DNA from: Chlorocebus sabaeus
Lineage: Eukaryota > Chordata > Mammalia > Primates > Cercopithecidae
Assembly: GCF_047675955.1 (NCBI RefSeq)
Contig: NC_132923.1
Span: 87,207,637-87,271,636, forward strand
Length of the DNA stretch: 64,000 bases
Direction of reading: 5' to 3'
The position numbers and the translations under genes are program-made. Below the pieces are notes generated by a model, which was not told the origin of the DNA, searched no databases, and worked only from the letters and a program-made list of their open reading frames with translations. How positions within the stretch are numbered: position 1 is the first letter of the stretch; each line of letters opens with the position of its first letter. This document shows, piece by piece, positions 1-9,299 of the stretch.

Positions 1-29
1 ATCTTCTTGGCAAGTACTTGTATTTGTCA

Positions 30-325
30 ATATTCATACTGCTATGAAGAAAATACCTAAGACTGGGTAATTTCCAAAAAACAGAGGTTTAGTGGATTCA
101 CAGTTCTACATGGCAGGGAAGGCCTCACAATCATGCCAGAAGGCAAAGGAGGAGCAAAGGCTTATTCTCTATCAGGAGAACAGCACGGGAAAACTGGAAC
201 CCATGATTCAGTTATCTCTCACCAGATCCCTCTCATGACACGTGGGGATTATGAGAGCTACAATTCAAGAAGAGATTTGCATGGGGACACAGCCAAACTG
301 TATCAGTACTTCTTGAATGGATTAG
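30..325 (-). mobile_element. MaLR solo LTR fragment (THE1/MST type)
   Basis: On the + strand it reads 'ctgctatgaagaaaatacc', then 'agactgggtaattt', 'gaggttta' and 'cacagttctacatggc'. It closes with 'gacacgtggggattatgag' and 'gagatttgcatggggacac'. That is the antisense order of a THE1/MST-class MaLR LTR, an ERVL-related non-autonomous retrotransposon. The centre is shortened relative to the family, and no internal region or second LTR is seen. The 67-residue open frame at 133-336 is a by-product. Confidence 0.75.
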
Positions 326-339
326 GAAATGAATGAAGA

Positions 340-1158
340 TTAGACCAAATATATTATTATTTTTATTTTAAAAGTGATAGAAAATTATGTATAACTTTTC
401 ATTACAGAAATATGATATAGAATGTGAGCTTCTCTTATACTTTTATCTCTCAGGACCACTATCAACAGATTGGAGCATATTCTTCTAAATTTTGCCTACA
501 TATTTTGAATGATATATTATAGTGTTTATTTTTAAACAAAGGACAAATTCAGCATCAGCATCACTGAGGTAAAAGAGTAACTAAGGAATAAGGAGATTAT
601 AAGAAAATGGGTTGTTGGGACGTTGGGATCATAGATAGTGTTCAGGGAATCCTGAGTCAATACTTTGCTTTTTAAAGTGATTTTTGGTTCAAGAACCAAT
701 TTAAACTAAGACCAACAGTGCATGAAAGTGCCTGTCTTACCTTATTATTATCATTAGAAGAAATGCTAATTTGGGTATTTGAAAAAGTTTATCCTGTTTT
801 TTTACTTTGAATATCTTTGATTATTAGTTTAGAAATATATTTTTTCATATGCATATTGGCCATTATTTCTTTCTTCTCTAAGTGTTTTATGCCCATTTAT
901 ATCATTATGTCTTACTGGTGTTAACCATTTTTCTTTGCATTCTGTGGCAAACTAAAATTGTGGTTGTTTTTATATATTGGTTCCTCAAGCTTTTGTGTAG
1001 TCAAGTCTATAGATAATTTTTTTTAATTTTTTAATTTGTTGCTATTAGGTTTAGAAAGATTTTTTCAGTCTAACAGATATTCATAATGATCTACTACTTT
1101 TTAATTTTTAAATTTAAATATAACATACTTCAACATATAAAAAAGGGAATATATCAGT
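340..1158. other. AT-rich stretch, possible ancient L1M fragment
   Basis: No gene is seen. Around 810-910 the order 'gattattagtttagaaatatat', 'tttcatatgcatattggcc', 'cccattt' resembles the antisense 3' part of L1 ORF2, so a mammalian-wide L1 (- strand) remnant is possible. The rest is unassigned. Confidence 0.35.
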
Positions 1159-1169
1159 AGTATGTAGCT

Positions 1170-1485
1170 GGCTGGGTGCATTGGCTCACGCCTGTAATCC
1201 TATCACTTTGGGAGGCCAAGGCATGTGGATCACCTGAGGTCAGGAGTTCGAAACCAGCCTGGCCCACATGGTGAAACCCCGTCTCTACTAAAAATACAAA
1301 AAAATTAGCCAGGCATGGTGGCAGGCTCCTGTAATCCCAGCTACTCGGGAGGCTGAGGCAGGAGAATTGCTTGAACCCAGGAGGTGGAGGTTGCAGTGAG
1401 CCGAGATCGTGCCACTGCACTCCAGCCTGGGTGACAAAACAAGACTCCATCTCAAAAAAAAAAAAAAAAAAAAAAGAATAAAGGA
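1170..1485 (+). mobile_element. Alu element (AluS), full length
   Basis: Full dimeric Alu from 'ggctgggtgcattggctcac' to an A-tail at 1454-1475, with both monomers and the middle A-rich linker present. The 'cacctgaggtcaggagttcg' block fits AluS. An 11-bp target-site duplication, 'agtatgtagct', lies at 1159-1169 and 1486-1496. The reverse-strand open frame at 1154-1450 is the usual antisense Alu frame, not a gene. Confidence 0.95.
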
Positions 1486-1500
1486 AGTATGTAGCTTATC

Positions 1501-1545
1501 TGTTCTATTAGTTAGGGTTTTTTAAAGGAACAGAACTAATAGGAG

Positions 1546-1599
<54 letters not shown>

Positions 1600-1990
1600 A
1601 AAGGAGAGCTTATTAAGTATTAACTCACATGATGACAAGGTCCCACAATAGGCTGTCTGCAAGCTAAGGGCAAGGAGAGCCAGTCCAAGTCCCAAAACTG
1701 AAGAACTTGGAGTCCAGTGTTCAAAGGCAGGAAGCATCCAGCTTGGGAGAAAGACGTAGGCTAGGAGGCGAGGCCAGTCTAGTCTTTTCACATTTTTCTG
1801 CCTGCTTTATATTCTAGCTGCACTGGCAGCCGGTTAGATGGTGCCCACCCAGATTACGGGTAGGTCTGCCTTTCCCAGCCCACTGACTCAAATATTAATC
1901 TCCTTTGGCAACACCTTCACAGACACAGCCAGGAACAATATTTTACATCCTTCAATCCAATCAAGTTAACACTCAGTATTAACTGTTGCA
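1501..1990 (+). mobile_element. ERVL-type LTR (MLT2-like)
   Basis: Starts 'tgttctattagttagggtt', followed by 'aacagaactaatagga', a TA/TG microsatellite, 'actcacatgatgacaagg', 'ctgtctgcaagct' and 'aagaacttggagtcc'. It ends near 'cactcagtattaactgttgca'. This is the order of MLT2-like LTRs of the ERVL class. It shares subtype features with 63248-63809. No internal retroviral sequence is adjacent, so it is probably a solo LTR. Confidence 0.65.
1546..1596 (+). repeat. (TA)n(TG)n microsatellite
   Basis: A run of TA followed by about 20 TG units, lying inside the LTR where the family normally carries TA/TG-rich sequence. Likely length-polymorphic. Confidence 0.95.
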
Positions 1991-2301
1991 TCTGTTTGAT
2001 TTACTCATTGGATCATGCAGATCAATAAATCACATAAAACATCACTAGCATCCTGGAGATGCTAGTGCTCCTTTCAAGTCAGTATCTTCCTCCCTGGTAA
2101 CCACTGTCCTGATTTGTAACAGCATAGATTTTTATTACCTATTTTTCTATTTCCTGAATTCATATAAATGTAATCACACAGTATGTACATTTTTATGTCT
2201 AGCTTCTTTTACTCAAAATTATATTTTTGATATTCATTATTTAATGTAGTAGATGTTTGTTCATTCTCATTGCCATATATCCATTGTGTGACTATCTCAT
2301 T
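1991..2301 (-). mobile_element. Ancient L1M fragment, part 1
   Basis: 'cctggtaaccactgtcctg', 'catataaatgtaatcacacagtatgtac' and 'gtctagcttcttttactca' follow the antisense order of mammalian-wide L1 3' regions. It is interrupted by an LTR (2302-2664) and appears to resume near 2877. Divergence is high. Confidence 0.6.
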
Positions 2302-2664
2302 ACTATGGACTGAATGCTTATGTTTCTCCAAAGTTCGTTTGTTGAAGCCTAATCCCTAATGTGATGATATTTGGAGGTGGGGTCTTTCAGAGGTAATTTG
2401 GGCATGAAAGTGGAGCCCTCATGAATGAGATTAGTGCTTGTATAAGAAGAGACACAAGAGAGCTTGCTTCTTTCTTCCAGCAATACAACATGTAAGTACA
2501 CAGCAAAAAGATGGTCAATTGCAAATCAGGAAGTGGTCAGTCAGCAAATGCCAGATTGGCTGGCACCTTCATCTTGGACTTCCCAATGCCCAGAACTGTG
2601 AGAAATAAGAGTTTGTTGTTTAAGCCACTCTGTTATATTTTGTTATATCAGCCCAGACTAAGAT
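2302..2664 (+). mobile_element. MaLR LTR (MLT1-like)
   Basis: Begins 'actatggactgaatgctta' and continues with 'gatgatatttggaggtgggg', 'gagccctcatgaatg', 'tataagaagagaca', 'tcttggacttccca' and 'agaactgtgagaaataa'. It ends around 'cagcccagactaaga'. This matches the sense order of MLT1-class MaLR LTRs, including the polyadenylation region. It is inserted in an older L1M. Confidence 0.75.
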
Positions 2665-2724
2665 GTTCTCAGTTTATCCATTCTACTCTCTGGTTTTCCT
2701 TCCATATTTACATTTATAATCTAT

Positions 2725-2867
2725 CTGTAATTAACTTTCGTATATGATAAGAGATCTGAATTAAGAGAGATACAGCCTTAGAGTGCAGCCCTAGAACTTA
2801 GCAAATGTCGTGTGGGGAAAATGAGCTTCATGTTTGAGGCCTTACGTGTTTCCATTTTATGATTTAG
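2725..2867 (+). repeat. Diverged direct repeat, copy 1 (partner 3574-3702)
   Basis: Shares a colinear series with 3574-3702: 'aattaac', then 'ctagaactYagcaaatg', 'gggaaaatRagc', 'tgtttgagg' and 'gtttccatttt'. I estimate about 75% identity over some 130 bp. The second copy lies at the end of the L1M fragment; the first lies just after the MLT1-like LTR. Confidence 0.7.
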
Positions 2868-2876
2868 GAGGTATCT

Positions 2877-3605
2877 AATTTTTAGTTGCTGCAAATAGTG
2901 CTGCAATTAACATATATTTTGGTAAACATATATATTTAAGCATATCTGTTGCATAGATACTTCAAAATTGCTGGGTTATGGAATATACCTTAGTTTAAAT
3001 AGCCAAATGGTTTTTCTAAGTAGTTGTACCAATTTATACTTCCTCTAGCAGTATAAGAGTTCTTTCCCTGCCTCCAACTCCTGACTTGTTTCCTCATTTT
3101 TATTTAAGAATTTCTGATGGGTGTGAAGAAGTTTCCCACTGTGGTTTTATGTAGCATTTTCCTAATGATTGAAAACAATTTAGCAGCTTTTATGTAGTAT
3201 ATTGGTCATTGTAATATCCTTTTCTCTTAAGTACCTGTTCAAATCTTTGCTGATTTTTAAAAATTAAGTAGTCTGTCATTTTCTTACGGATTTGGAGAGT
3301 TCTTTATGTATTCCAGATGCAAGTCATTTGTATGAATTGGAAATATTTTATTCTACATTGTGGCTTGTTTTTTATTCTTTAAATGGTGTCATTTAATGTA
3401 TATATTTCCTTAATTCTAATATAGTACAATTAATCGTTATTTTACCTTGACAGTTAGCTCTTTTTAGGTCCAGTTTAAAAAATATATGCTTACTCTAAGC
3501 TCATGAGAATGCTTGCCCTTGTTTCTCTCTAAAAGATCTCTCATTTTATCTTTCACATTTATATCTGAAGTTTCTCTGGAATTAACCAGTGTATGATATG
3601 AGGTA
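2877..3605 (-). mobile_element. Ancient L1M fragment, part 2
   Basis: The antisense L1 3'-to-5' landmarks are present in order: 'caaatagtgctgcaattaac', 'ttgctgggttatgg', 'gtagttgtaccaattta', 'ttttatgtagcattttcct', 'acctgttcaaatctttgctg', 'ttggagagttctttatgta' and 'gcaagtcatttgtatgaatt'. Strong divergence fits an L1M family. It is probably the continuation of 1991-2301. Confidence 0.7.
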
Positions 3606-3988
3606 TGAGTTAAAAGAGACACGTGCAGCTCTAGAACTCAGCAAATGCCACGTAGGGAAAATAAGCATTGTGTTTGAGGTCTTTTAGGTTTCCATTTTGT
3701 CATTCAAGCCCTTGATTACTGCTCAAAGCTTTGCTGATTTTCTTTCAGGGCACTTCTTCTTGGGCTAAACCTGATCTTTAGCCCGAATCCAGAATCATAA
3801 GATACCCTCAAAGGAAGAAAAAAGGTTGCAATCACCAGTTTACCTGAGAAAGTTGCCTCTTTGGAATTTTAGATCATCTAATTCTCTCTACTTTTACATC
3901 TCTCTGATGCCTCAACAGTATTACATGTCTATGTAATTTAAATAGCCTTTTCTCATTTTTTCACAGTAGGAATATTGGACTGCCTTGA

Positions 3989-4050
3989 CTTACTAGAACC
4001 ACATGGAGATAGAAATTTATCTTACTAGAACCACATGGAGATAGAAATTT
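3989..4050 (+). repeat. Tandem 32-bp duplication at an L1 junction
   Basis: An identical 30-bp unit occurs at 3989-4018 and 4021-4050, separated by 'at'. The second copy runs directly into the 5' end of the truncated L1 at 4051. The copies are identical, so the duplication is young or was made during the insertion. Confidence 0.9.
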
Positions 4051-4745
4051 GCCATCTCACGCCAGTTAGAATGGCGATCATTAAAAAGTCAGGAAACAAC
4101 AGATGCCGGAGAGGATGTAGAGAAATAGGAACACTTTTACACTGTTGGTGGGAGTGTAAATTAGTTCAACCATTGTGGAAGACAGTGTGGCAATTCCTCA
4201 AGGATCTAGAACCAGAAATACCATTTGACCCAGCAATCCCATTACTGGGTATATTCCCAAAGCATTATAAATCATTCTACTATAAAGACACATGCACATG
4301 TATGTTTATTGTGGCACTGTTCAGAATAGCAAAGACTTAGAACCAACCCAAATGTCCGTCCATGATAGACTGGATAAAGAAAATGTGGCACATATAGACC
4401 ATGGAATACTATGCAGCCATAAAAAAGGATGGGTTCATGTCCTTTGCAGGGATATGGATGAAGCTGGAAGCCATCATTCTCAGCAAACTAACATAGGAAC
4501 AGAATAGCAAACACTGCATGTTCTCACTGTGAAGTGGGAGTTGAACAAGCAGAACACATGGACACAGGAAGGGGAACATCACACACCGGGGCCTCTCAGG
4601 GTTAGGTGGCTAGGGGAGGGATAGCATTAGGAGAAATACCTAATGTAGATGATGGGTTGATAGGTGCAGCAAACCACCATGGCACCTGTATACCTGTGTA
4701 ACAAACCTGCACGTTCTGCACATGTATCCCAGATCTTAAAGTATA
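4051..4745 (+). mobile_element. 5'-truncated L1, ORF2 C-terminus and 3' UTR
   Basis: Starts inside ORF2 at 'gccatctcacgccagttaga' and ends with the 3' UTR signature 'ctgcacatgtatcccagatcttaaa'. The frame beginning at 4035 keeps the ORF2p C-terminal zinc-knuckle region (CRRGCREIGTLLHCWWECK) before ending at 4340. No functional protein is possible. Primate-specific L1PA-like, with no clear target-site duplication. Confidence 0.92.
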
Positions 4746-5170
4746 ATTTTAAAAAATGCACACTAGATTTTAAGAAAAGAATGTAAATATCTTAAAAATA
4801 ATTTTAAATTATTGATAATATGTTGAAACCATATTTTGAATACGTTGACTCAAAATATGAAAAAGAAATTTGTTATTTCAATAATTTTATTGTATATATA
4901 AAATATGTAATATTTACATATATTAGTATATATTACAATAATATATAAGTCATAAATTACTTAACTATATATAACTACATTATATAATGTGTATTTTGTA
5001 ATATATGCTACTATATAATTTTTAATTTACTTATGCTATGAAATATTTAAATATACATGTATTTAATGTAATATTTGTGTCTTTGATTTTAATTTATAGT
5101 GTGATCATGAAGAAATAACTATTTCTAAAATGCAACATTTTATCTGCTTTATTTATTTGTTTATTTAAGT
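4746..5170. other. AT-rich unassigned stretch
   Basis: Very AT-rich, with many short 'tatata' and 'aatatt' motifs. No coding frame, RNA gene or repeat family recognised. Confidence 0.6.
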
Positions 5171-5171
5171 T

Positions 5172-5312
5172 TTTGAGACATAGTCTCACTCTGTGCCCCA
5201 GACTAGAATACAGTGGTGCCATCATAGCTCTCTGCGGCCTCAAACTTCAGGGTTCAAGGAATCCTCCAACCTCAGCCTCCCAAATAGTTGGAATTACTTA
5301 CAGGCACACACA
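5172..5312 (-). mobile_element. Alu-related left monomer (FLAM-like)
   Basis: 'tttgagacatagtctcact', 'cagtggtgccatcatagctc' and 'cctcagcctcccaaatagtt' match an antisense Alu left arm only. There is no right monomer. High divergence and the 'atcatagct' variant point to a FLAM or AluJ-age unit. Confidence 0.75.
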
Positions 5313-5574
5313 TTTAATGATTAGTTTATCATTTCTCTACTTATCTCTTATTATATCTTTACTGTATTATATCTTTGACTATTAAATATCTAATTTGAGT
5401 ATTTCTGGTAAGTTTTGCCATTGTTATTCTAGTGTTTATATTTTAACAAATCTTCATCGAGCCCCTCCAGTATGTCAGTCTCTGCTAAATTGTTAAATAG
5501 ACATAATTCCTGCTTTGTTGGCTTTTACAGGCTAATGAAGGATGTGAATATCAATTTAAAAATCATGTTTGAAT

Positions 5575-5640
5575 GTAAAATAAGTTCCAAAATGTATCTG
5601 ATGCTGATGGCCCAGGGTCTGTACCTTGAGAGTCACTGAT
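5575..5640 (+). mobile_element. Possible MER5A fragment
   Basis: 'aagttccaaaatgtatctgatgctg', followed by 'ccagggtctgtaccttgagagtcactg', resembles the end of a MER5A hAT-Charlie element. Short and diverged. Confidence 0.4.
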
Positions 5641-5730
5641 CTAGGTTTATCAGTGGTGTTGGCTAATGTATTTTCTCTCTGGGCTAGTGTAGATCTGTGT
5701 TTAGTATTTTATTTCTGGATTTTTTATTTT

Positions 5731-6041
5731 TTAATTTTTATTTTATTTACTTATTTATTTTTGAGATGGAGTCTTGCTCTGTCGGCAGGCTGGAGTGCAG
5801 TGGTGCAATCTCAGCTCACCGCACCCTCTGCCTCCTGGGTTCAGGCAATTCTCCTGCCTCAGCCTCCTGAGTAACTTGGACTACAGGTGTGCACCACCAT
5901 GCCTGGCTAATTTTTGTATTTTTAGTAGAGATGGGGTTTCACCATGTTGGCCAGGATGGTCTCTGTCTCTTGATCTTGTGATCAGCCTGCCTAGGCCTCC
6001 CAATGTTCTGGGATTACAGGCGTGAGCCACCGTGCCCAGCC
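5731..6041 (-). mobile_element. Alu element (AluSc-like), full length
   Basis: Antisense Alu from a T/A-rich decayed tail and 'gagatggagtcttgctctg' through to 'cgtgagccaccgtgcccagcc'. Read in sense it has 'gatcacaagatcaagaga', which suggests AluSc. A 15-bp target duplication with one mismatch lies at 5716-5730 and 6042-6056. The overlapping frames at 5626-6025 are Alu-derived. Confidence 0.93.
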
Positions 6042-6056
6042 TGGGATTTTTATTTT

Positions 6057-6884
6057 CTTTTTTGGTGAGTAATAAGTTGTTGTCTTCCTAAGATTGTTCT
6101 AGTGTGGCCAATGATGAGCAAATATTAGTAGCCTAGGAAGGGAACTGCTGCCTGTTTGCTCACCTACAGAAGATGTAATAGTGAATGTTTTTTCTTACTA
6201 TGACAAAGGCAATTCTGTGTTTATGTGGACCAGTGGCAGAAACCAGACAGCCTGTGTGTAGCCTGATTGAATCGTTTTACTAGCAAAATGAAGGCAATAG
6301 GAGTATCTCCATTGTGTAGGGAGGGCTAAAGATGATCTCTCTGAGTGATTCTGTGGGCAGCTAAGGCTTTCCCCAGACCATGTAAAAAGGCAGATGAGCT
6401 TCCAAATACAGAATCTTCTCATAGGAGTACAGATGAGCTTCTAAGACAAAATTTTTCCACATGGACCAGAGGGAATCTGTTGACATATATTTATTCCTCT
6501 GGATAATACTGGTCTTGTTAACTAGTTTTCATTCCTTTTCACTTGTAAAATCTTGGTAGAATTCCAAAACCTTAGTATACATGTGAAATCCCTCTCTAGT
6601 TTTCAGAAGTAGTGGTGAGAAAGGCTCCCCCTTCCCATAATAATTGGGTCAACATAGCAAGGAAATTAGGGAGAATAAAAGAGTTTCCATGTTTTTATGT
6701 CACCATATTCCCAGACTCCCTCTGGAATATTAAATCTTAATATGACCCAGCAAACTCTCTCAACCCTAAATTTAAGTTTGTCCCTTGTTTTCTATTTAGG
6801 TTCATTTTCTCTACTACACTCTTAGCTCCTTGATGTTGTGAATCATGTTAGAACATCTCAGAGTTCTAAGTGCTGCACAGATGT
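6057..6884. other. Unique DNA, nothing recognised
   Basis: Ordinary base composition and no sustained frame with a recognisable protein. The 74-residue reverse frame at 6198-6422 shows no family signature. No repeat consensus matched by eye. Confidence 0.6.
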
Positions 6885-7290
6885 GGCAGTCATAAAAATG
6901 TGTCACTCAGATATATTTTCATGACTGTGGGGAGCATAGTTGACTAATAGCCAGAATTCTGCTCCTCTGGATCCACTACCACATTCATCCTGAGACCATA
7001 CATCCTGCAGGTTGCTTCCAGCCAATGACTAGGCATGGTAGGAGTACTAGGAGTCTGCTTGCAAGGACTCTTCTAATGGCCAACTTTGGCTACAGGACTT
7101 CCTATTGATTTGACCTAACTCTCTTAGAACCATATTGCAGTCTGAGATTCTTCACATTCGTTTCTTCTTTCTTCCTCCATGCATTTTCAGATATGGTGCT
7201 TTGTGGTCTGAAGGCCATCCCCGCTTCCTTTCCCTTAGTCTTTCACAGGCATTTCTCCCAACAGGTCGTGAGAGTGGGTTTTGGAAATGG
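6885..7290 (+). mobile_element. ERV-L provirus 5' LTR
   Basis: Begins near 'tgtggcagtcataaaaatg' and is colinear with the split copy at 13394-13527 plus 14161-14400. Shared landmarks are 'tgtggcagtcata', 'cctctggatYYaccac', 'ccaatgact', 'gtctgaga' and 'ctttcccRttRtcYttcacaDDcattt'. The last block is a typical LTR 3' (R/U5) region. The LTR16/LTR33-like family is tentative. LTR divergence is high, so this is an old insertion. The 104-residue frame at 7135-7449 crosses the LTR/internal border and is not a gene. Confidence 0.65.
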
Positions 7291-7950
7291 TTCAGTCAGA
7301 GTAATGATATCATCCTGGATTTTATGTGGGACACAAATATTTCCTGGCACAAGATAGCAACCCAAATGAAGATTTCATCAATGATGAAACTGGGAAAATG
7401 TACAAGTGGAGAGTATTGTCTTGTAGGTACAATGATTCAGGTATTTTAAAGATAGGAAAAAAACAATGTCTACAAGGACTATGGAGTTAGCTAATTATTG
7501 CTAAATTCTGTTGATGCCCTTCAGAAGAATAATCAGAAACTGAGGTCTGTCAAAAAGCAGTTAAGGGAGAAGTGTGAGATCCAGTGAGACACTTTGGTAG
7601 TTTATAAAGAGGTCCATTCTTCTGCAGTAGAAGAGTGGATTCAGAGGAGAAGCAGATTCAGTACTTGTTAGAAAGGCACAGGTTCAGAAATGTTTAAATG
7701 CCCATCCAAAGTAGATCTATTACACTAAGATCAGAGACCTCATGAGAAAACCCAATATCCTAAACATGAAACAGGGACATTTGGATGGATGCCTTAGAGT
7801 TCTGGGCTCTGCAGATCCCTCTGAACATGCACAGTCTTGGGAGTTAGTCCACTCGTCTTTTGTAAGAGCTAGCGCTACTTTGGTGCTGGAATATACTGCA
7901 GAGGCTGTTTCCCAGCAAGGCAACAGGTGCCCTCTTGAGGAGCCACTCTC

Positions 7951-8024
7951 TCACCTCTTGTCCAACCACCAGGCTAAAACTATTGGTACTGTCACCTCTT
8001 GTCCCACTACCAGGCTATAACTAG
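7951..8024 (+). repeat. 41-bp-period tandem duplication
   Basis: 'tcacctcttgtcc' then 'accaggcta' occurs at 7951 and again at 7992. The two 33-bp units differ at only three or four bases. Confidence 0.85.
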
Positions 8025-8064
8025 GTTTTAATGGGTAACTGTTTAACAATTAAAATGCTACTAC

Positions 8065-8790
8065 TACAAATAATACTGAGTCCAACTTTTTGACTACCTC
8101 TCCTATCATCATCTGTGGCCTGCAAAGGTGATCCGTCATTAAACTTCTAAGGAGCTACTAGAGTAGCTCTTCAAGAGGGCACCTAGCTAGCATTGAATGT
8201 TTGATAAGGAAGCAAAGAGGTTATATACTAAAGGTGCTATAACAATTAATTGGCCTATCTGCCAGGAGCCAGGAGATTGGGTTTCGAGAGTGAATGATTA
8301 AACAGGCTAGAAAGTAAGACTGAATATGCAAGAATTAATTTACTCGGGTGTACTTTCTTATGATACAGGATTTTGACACCTAGGCAATCACACCAAATAC
8401 TGCTAGGGTAGCTCTTAAAAGCCTGAAGAAAGTGATATCTCATGCTGAGTGAAATGCCTGAGTGCCCTGACACATGATAAAGAAAGAATAACAAGACTGA
8501 GGAAAATAGGCCTGTTGGACAGGACACATTATGTAGGGCCAGAAAACCCATCAGAGGATTATGTTCCACAAGAAGGCACACAGAACATACTATACTCCAA
8601 GGCTATCAGGAATATAAAGTGTATTCCTGATCACTACACAGGCCACAGAGATTGTAGACCAAGACGGTCTCATACACTGTGTATTCCTGATGGCCATGGA
8701 GCGCCAGTGTCACTGAGAGTTTAATTATTGATCACCTTTGCAGACCACAGGTGATAGGAGAGGCAGTGAAAGAGATGGACTCTTCTCTGC
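8065..8790. repeat. Imperfect inverted repeat inside the ERV-L
   Basis: The left arm (about 8065-8144) and right arm (about 8719-8790) are reverse complements. Example: 'ctgcaaaggtgatc' at 8120 against 'gatcacctttgcag' at 8730. The best-matched 50 bp is roughly 80-85% identical. Confidence 0.8.
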
Positions 8791-8825
8791 TCTGAAGTAA
8801 TATTGATGCTCTGAAGTAATATTGA
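8788..8825 (+). repeat. Perfect 19-bp tandem duplication
   Basis: The unit 'tgctctgaagtaatattga' occurs at 8788-8806 and 8807-8825 without a mismatch. Confidence 0.9.
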
Positions 8826-9299
8826 CCAACTGGGGGTGTTTAACAACCAGGAGCCAGAAGGCCATAATTATTTTAATTTTATGCAAGGTCTGAGGACCAT
8901 CAAAGGGAGCTTGACTTTCAGGGTCTTGTGAAGATGGCTAATAGAGTGCAATGTCCCTATCAACAAACCAGATGGATGCAAATAAGTGTGCTGATTAAAT
9001 CCACAATAAGAAAGAGGCAAGAATGGAGAATGGTTGCTTTCCCCAAAAATTCACTCTCTTTTCTCAGTTCCTGGACCTGAGTCAATTTTCTGAAAACCAT
9101 TAATAGAAGAGGTGGCCATGTTTCTTGGAGGGAAGACCCTGTAATACTATAGCAGATACACTTGTTAATGATTCCCCTAGTCCTCTTCCAAAGGGACTTA
9201 TGACCATGTATTTGGGTGACTATATACTGAGGAAAGGGGAATAATCAGACAGTTTAAGTAATATTGACAAAGGATCAAAATTGAGATTATATTCAAAGA

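Larger units (their letters stand above)
7291..9299 (+). pseudogene. ERV-L provirus, degraded leader and gag-like region
   Basis: Lies between the 5' LTR and the recognisable pol, in the position of gag. Around 7500-7580 one reading frame gives a charged, helix-like stretch (NNQKLRSVKKQLREKCEI), as expected of a coiled coil in ERV-L Gag, before stops appear. No long frame survives. Position gives most of the evidence; sequence support for gag itself is weak. The region is also scrambled by small tandem and inverted duplications (7926-8183, 8065-8790). Confidence 0.45.

Noticed and set aside
1154..1450. Reverse 98-codon frame with Alu-like peptide
   Set aside because: It is the common antisense Alu frame (QAGVQWHDLGSLQPPPPGF); the same type recurs at 5774, 24120, 48698, 49688 and 52656.
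2043..2067. Perfect 10-bp stem with 5-nt loop ('cactagcatc' / 'gatgctagtg')
   Set aside because: Short stems of this size are expected by chance over 64 kb.
1501..7290. The LTR at 1501-1990 as the 5' LTR of the ERV-L provirus
   Set aside because: It is followed by L1M and not by proviral sequence, and another LTR colinear with the split 3' LTR lies directly upstream of the internal region at 6885.
7135..7449. 104-codon forward frame as a gene
   Set aside because: It spans the ERV-L 5' LTR and leader, and the translated sequence has no protein-family features.
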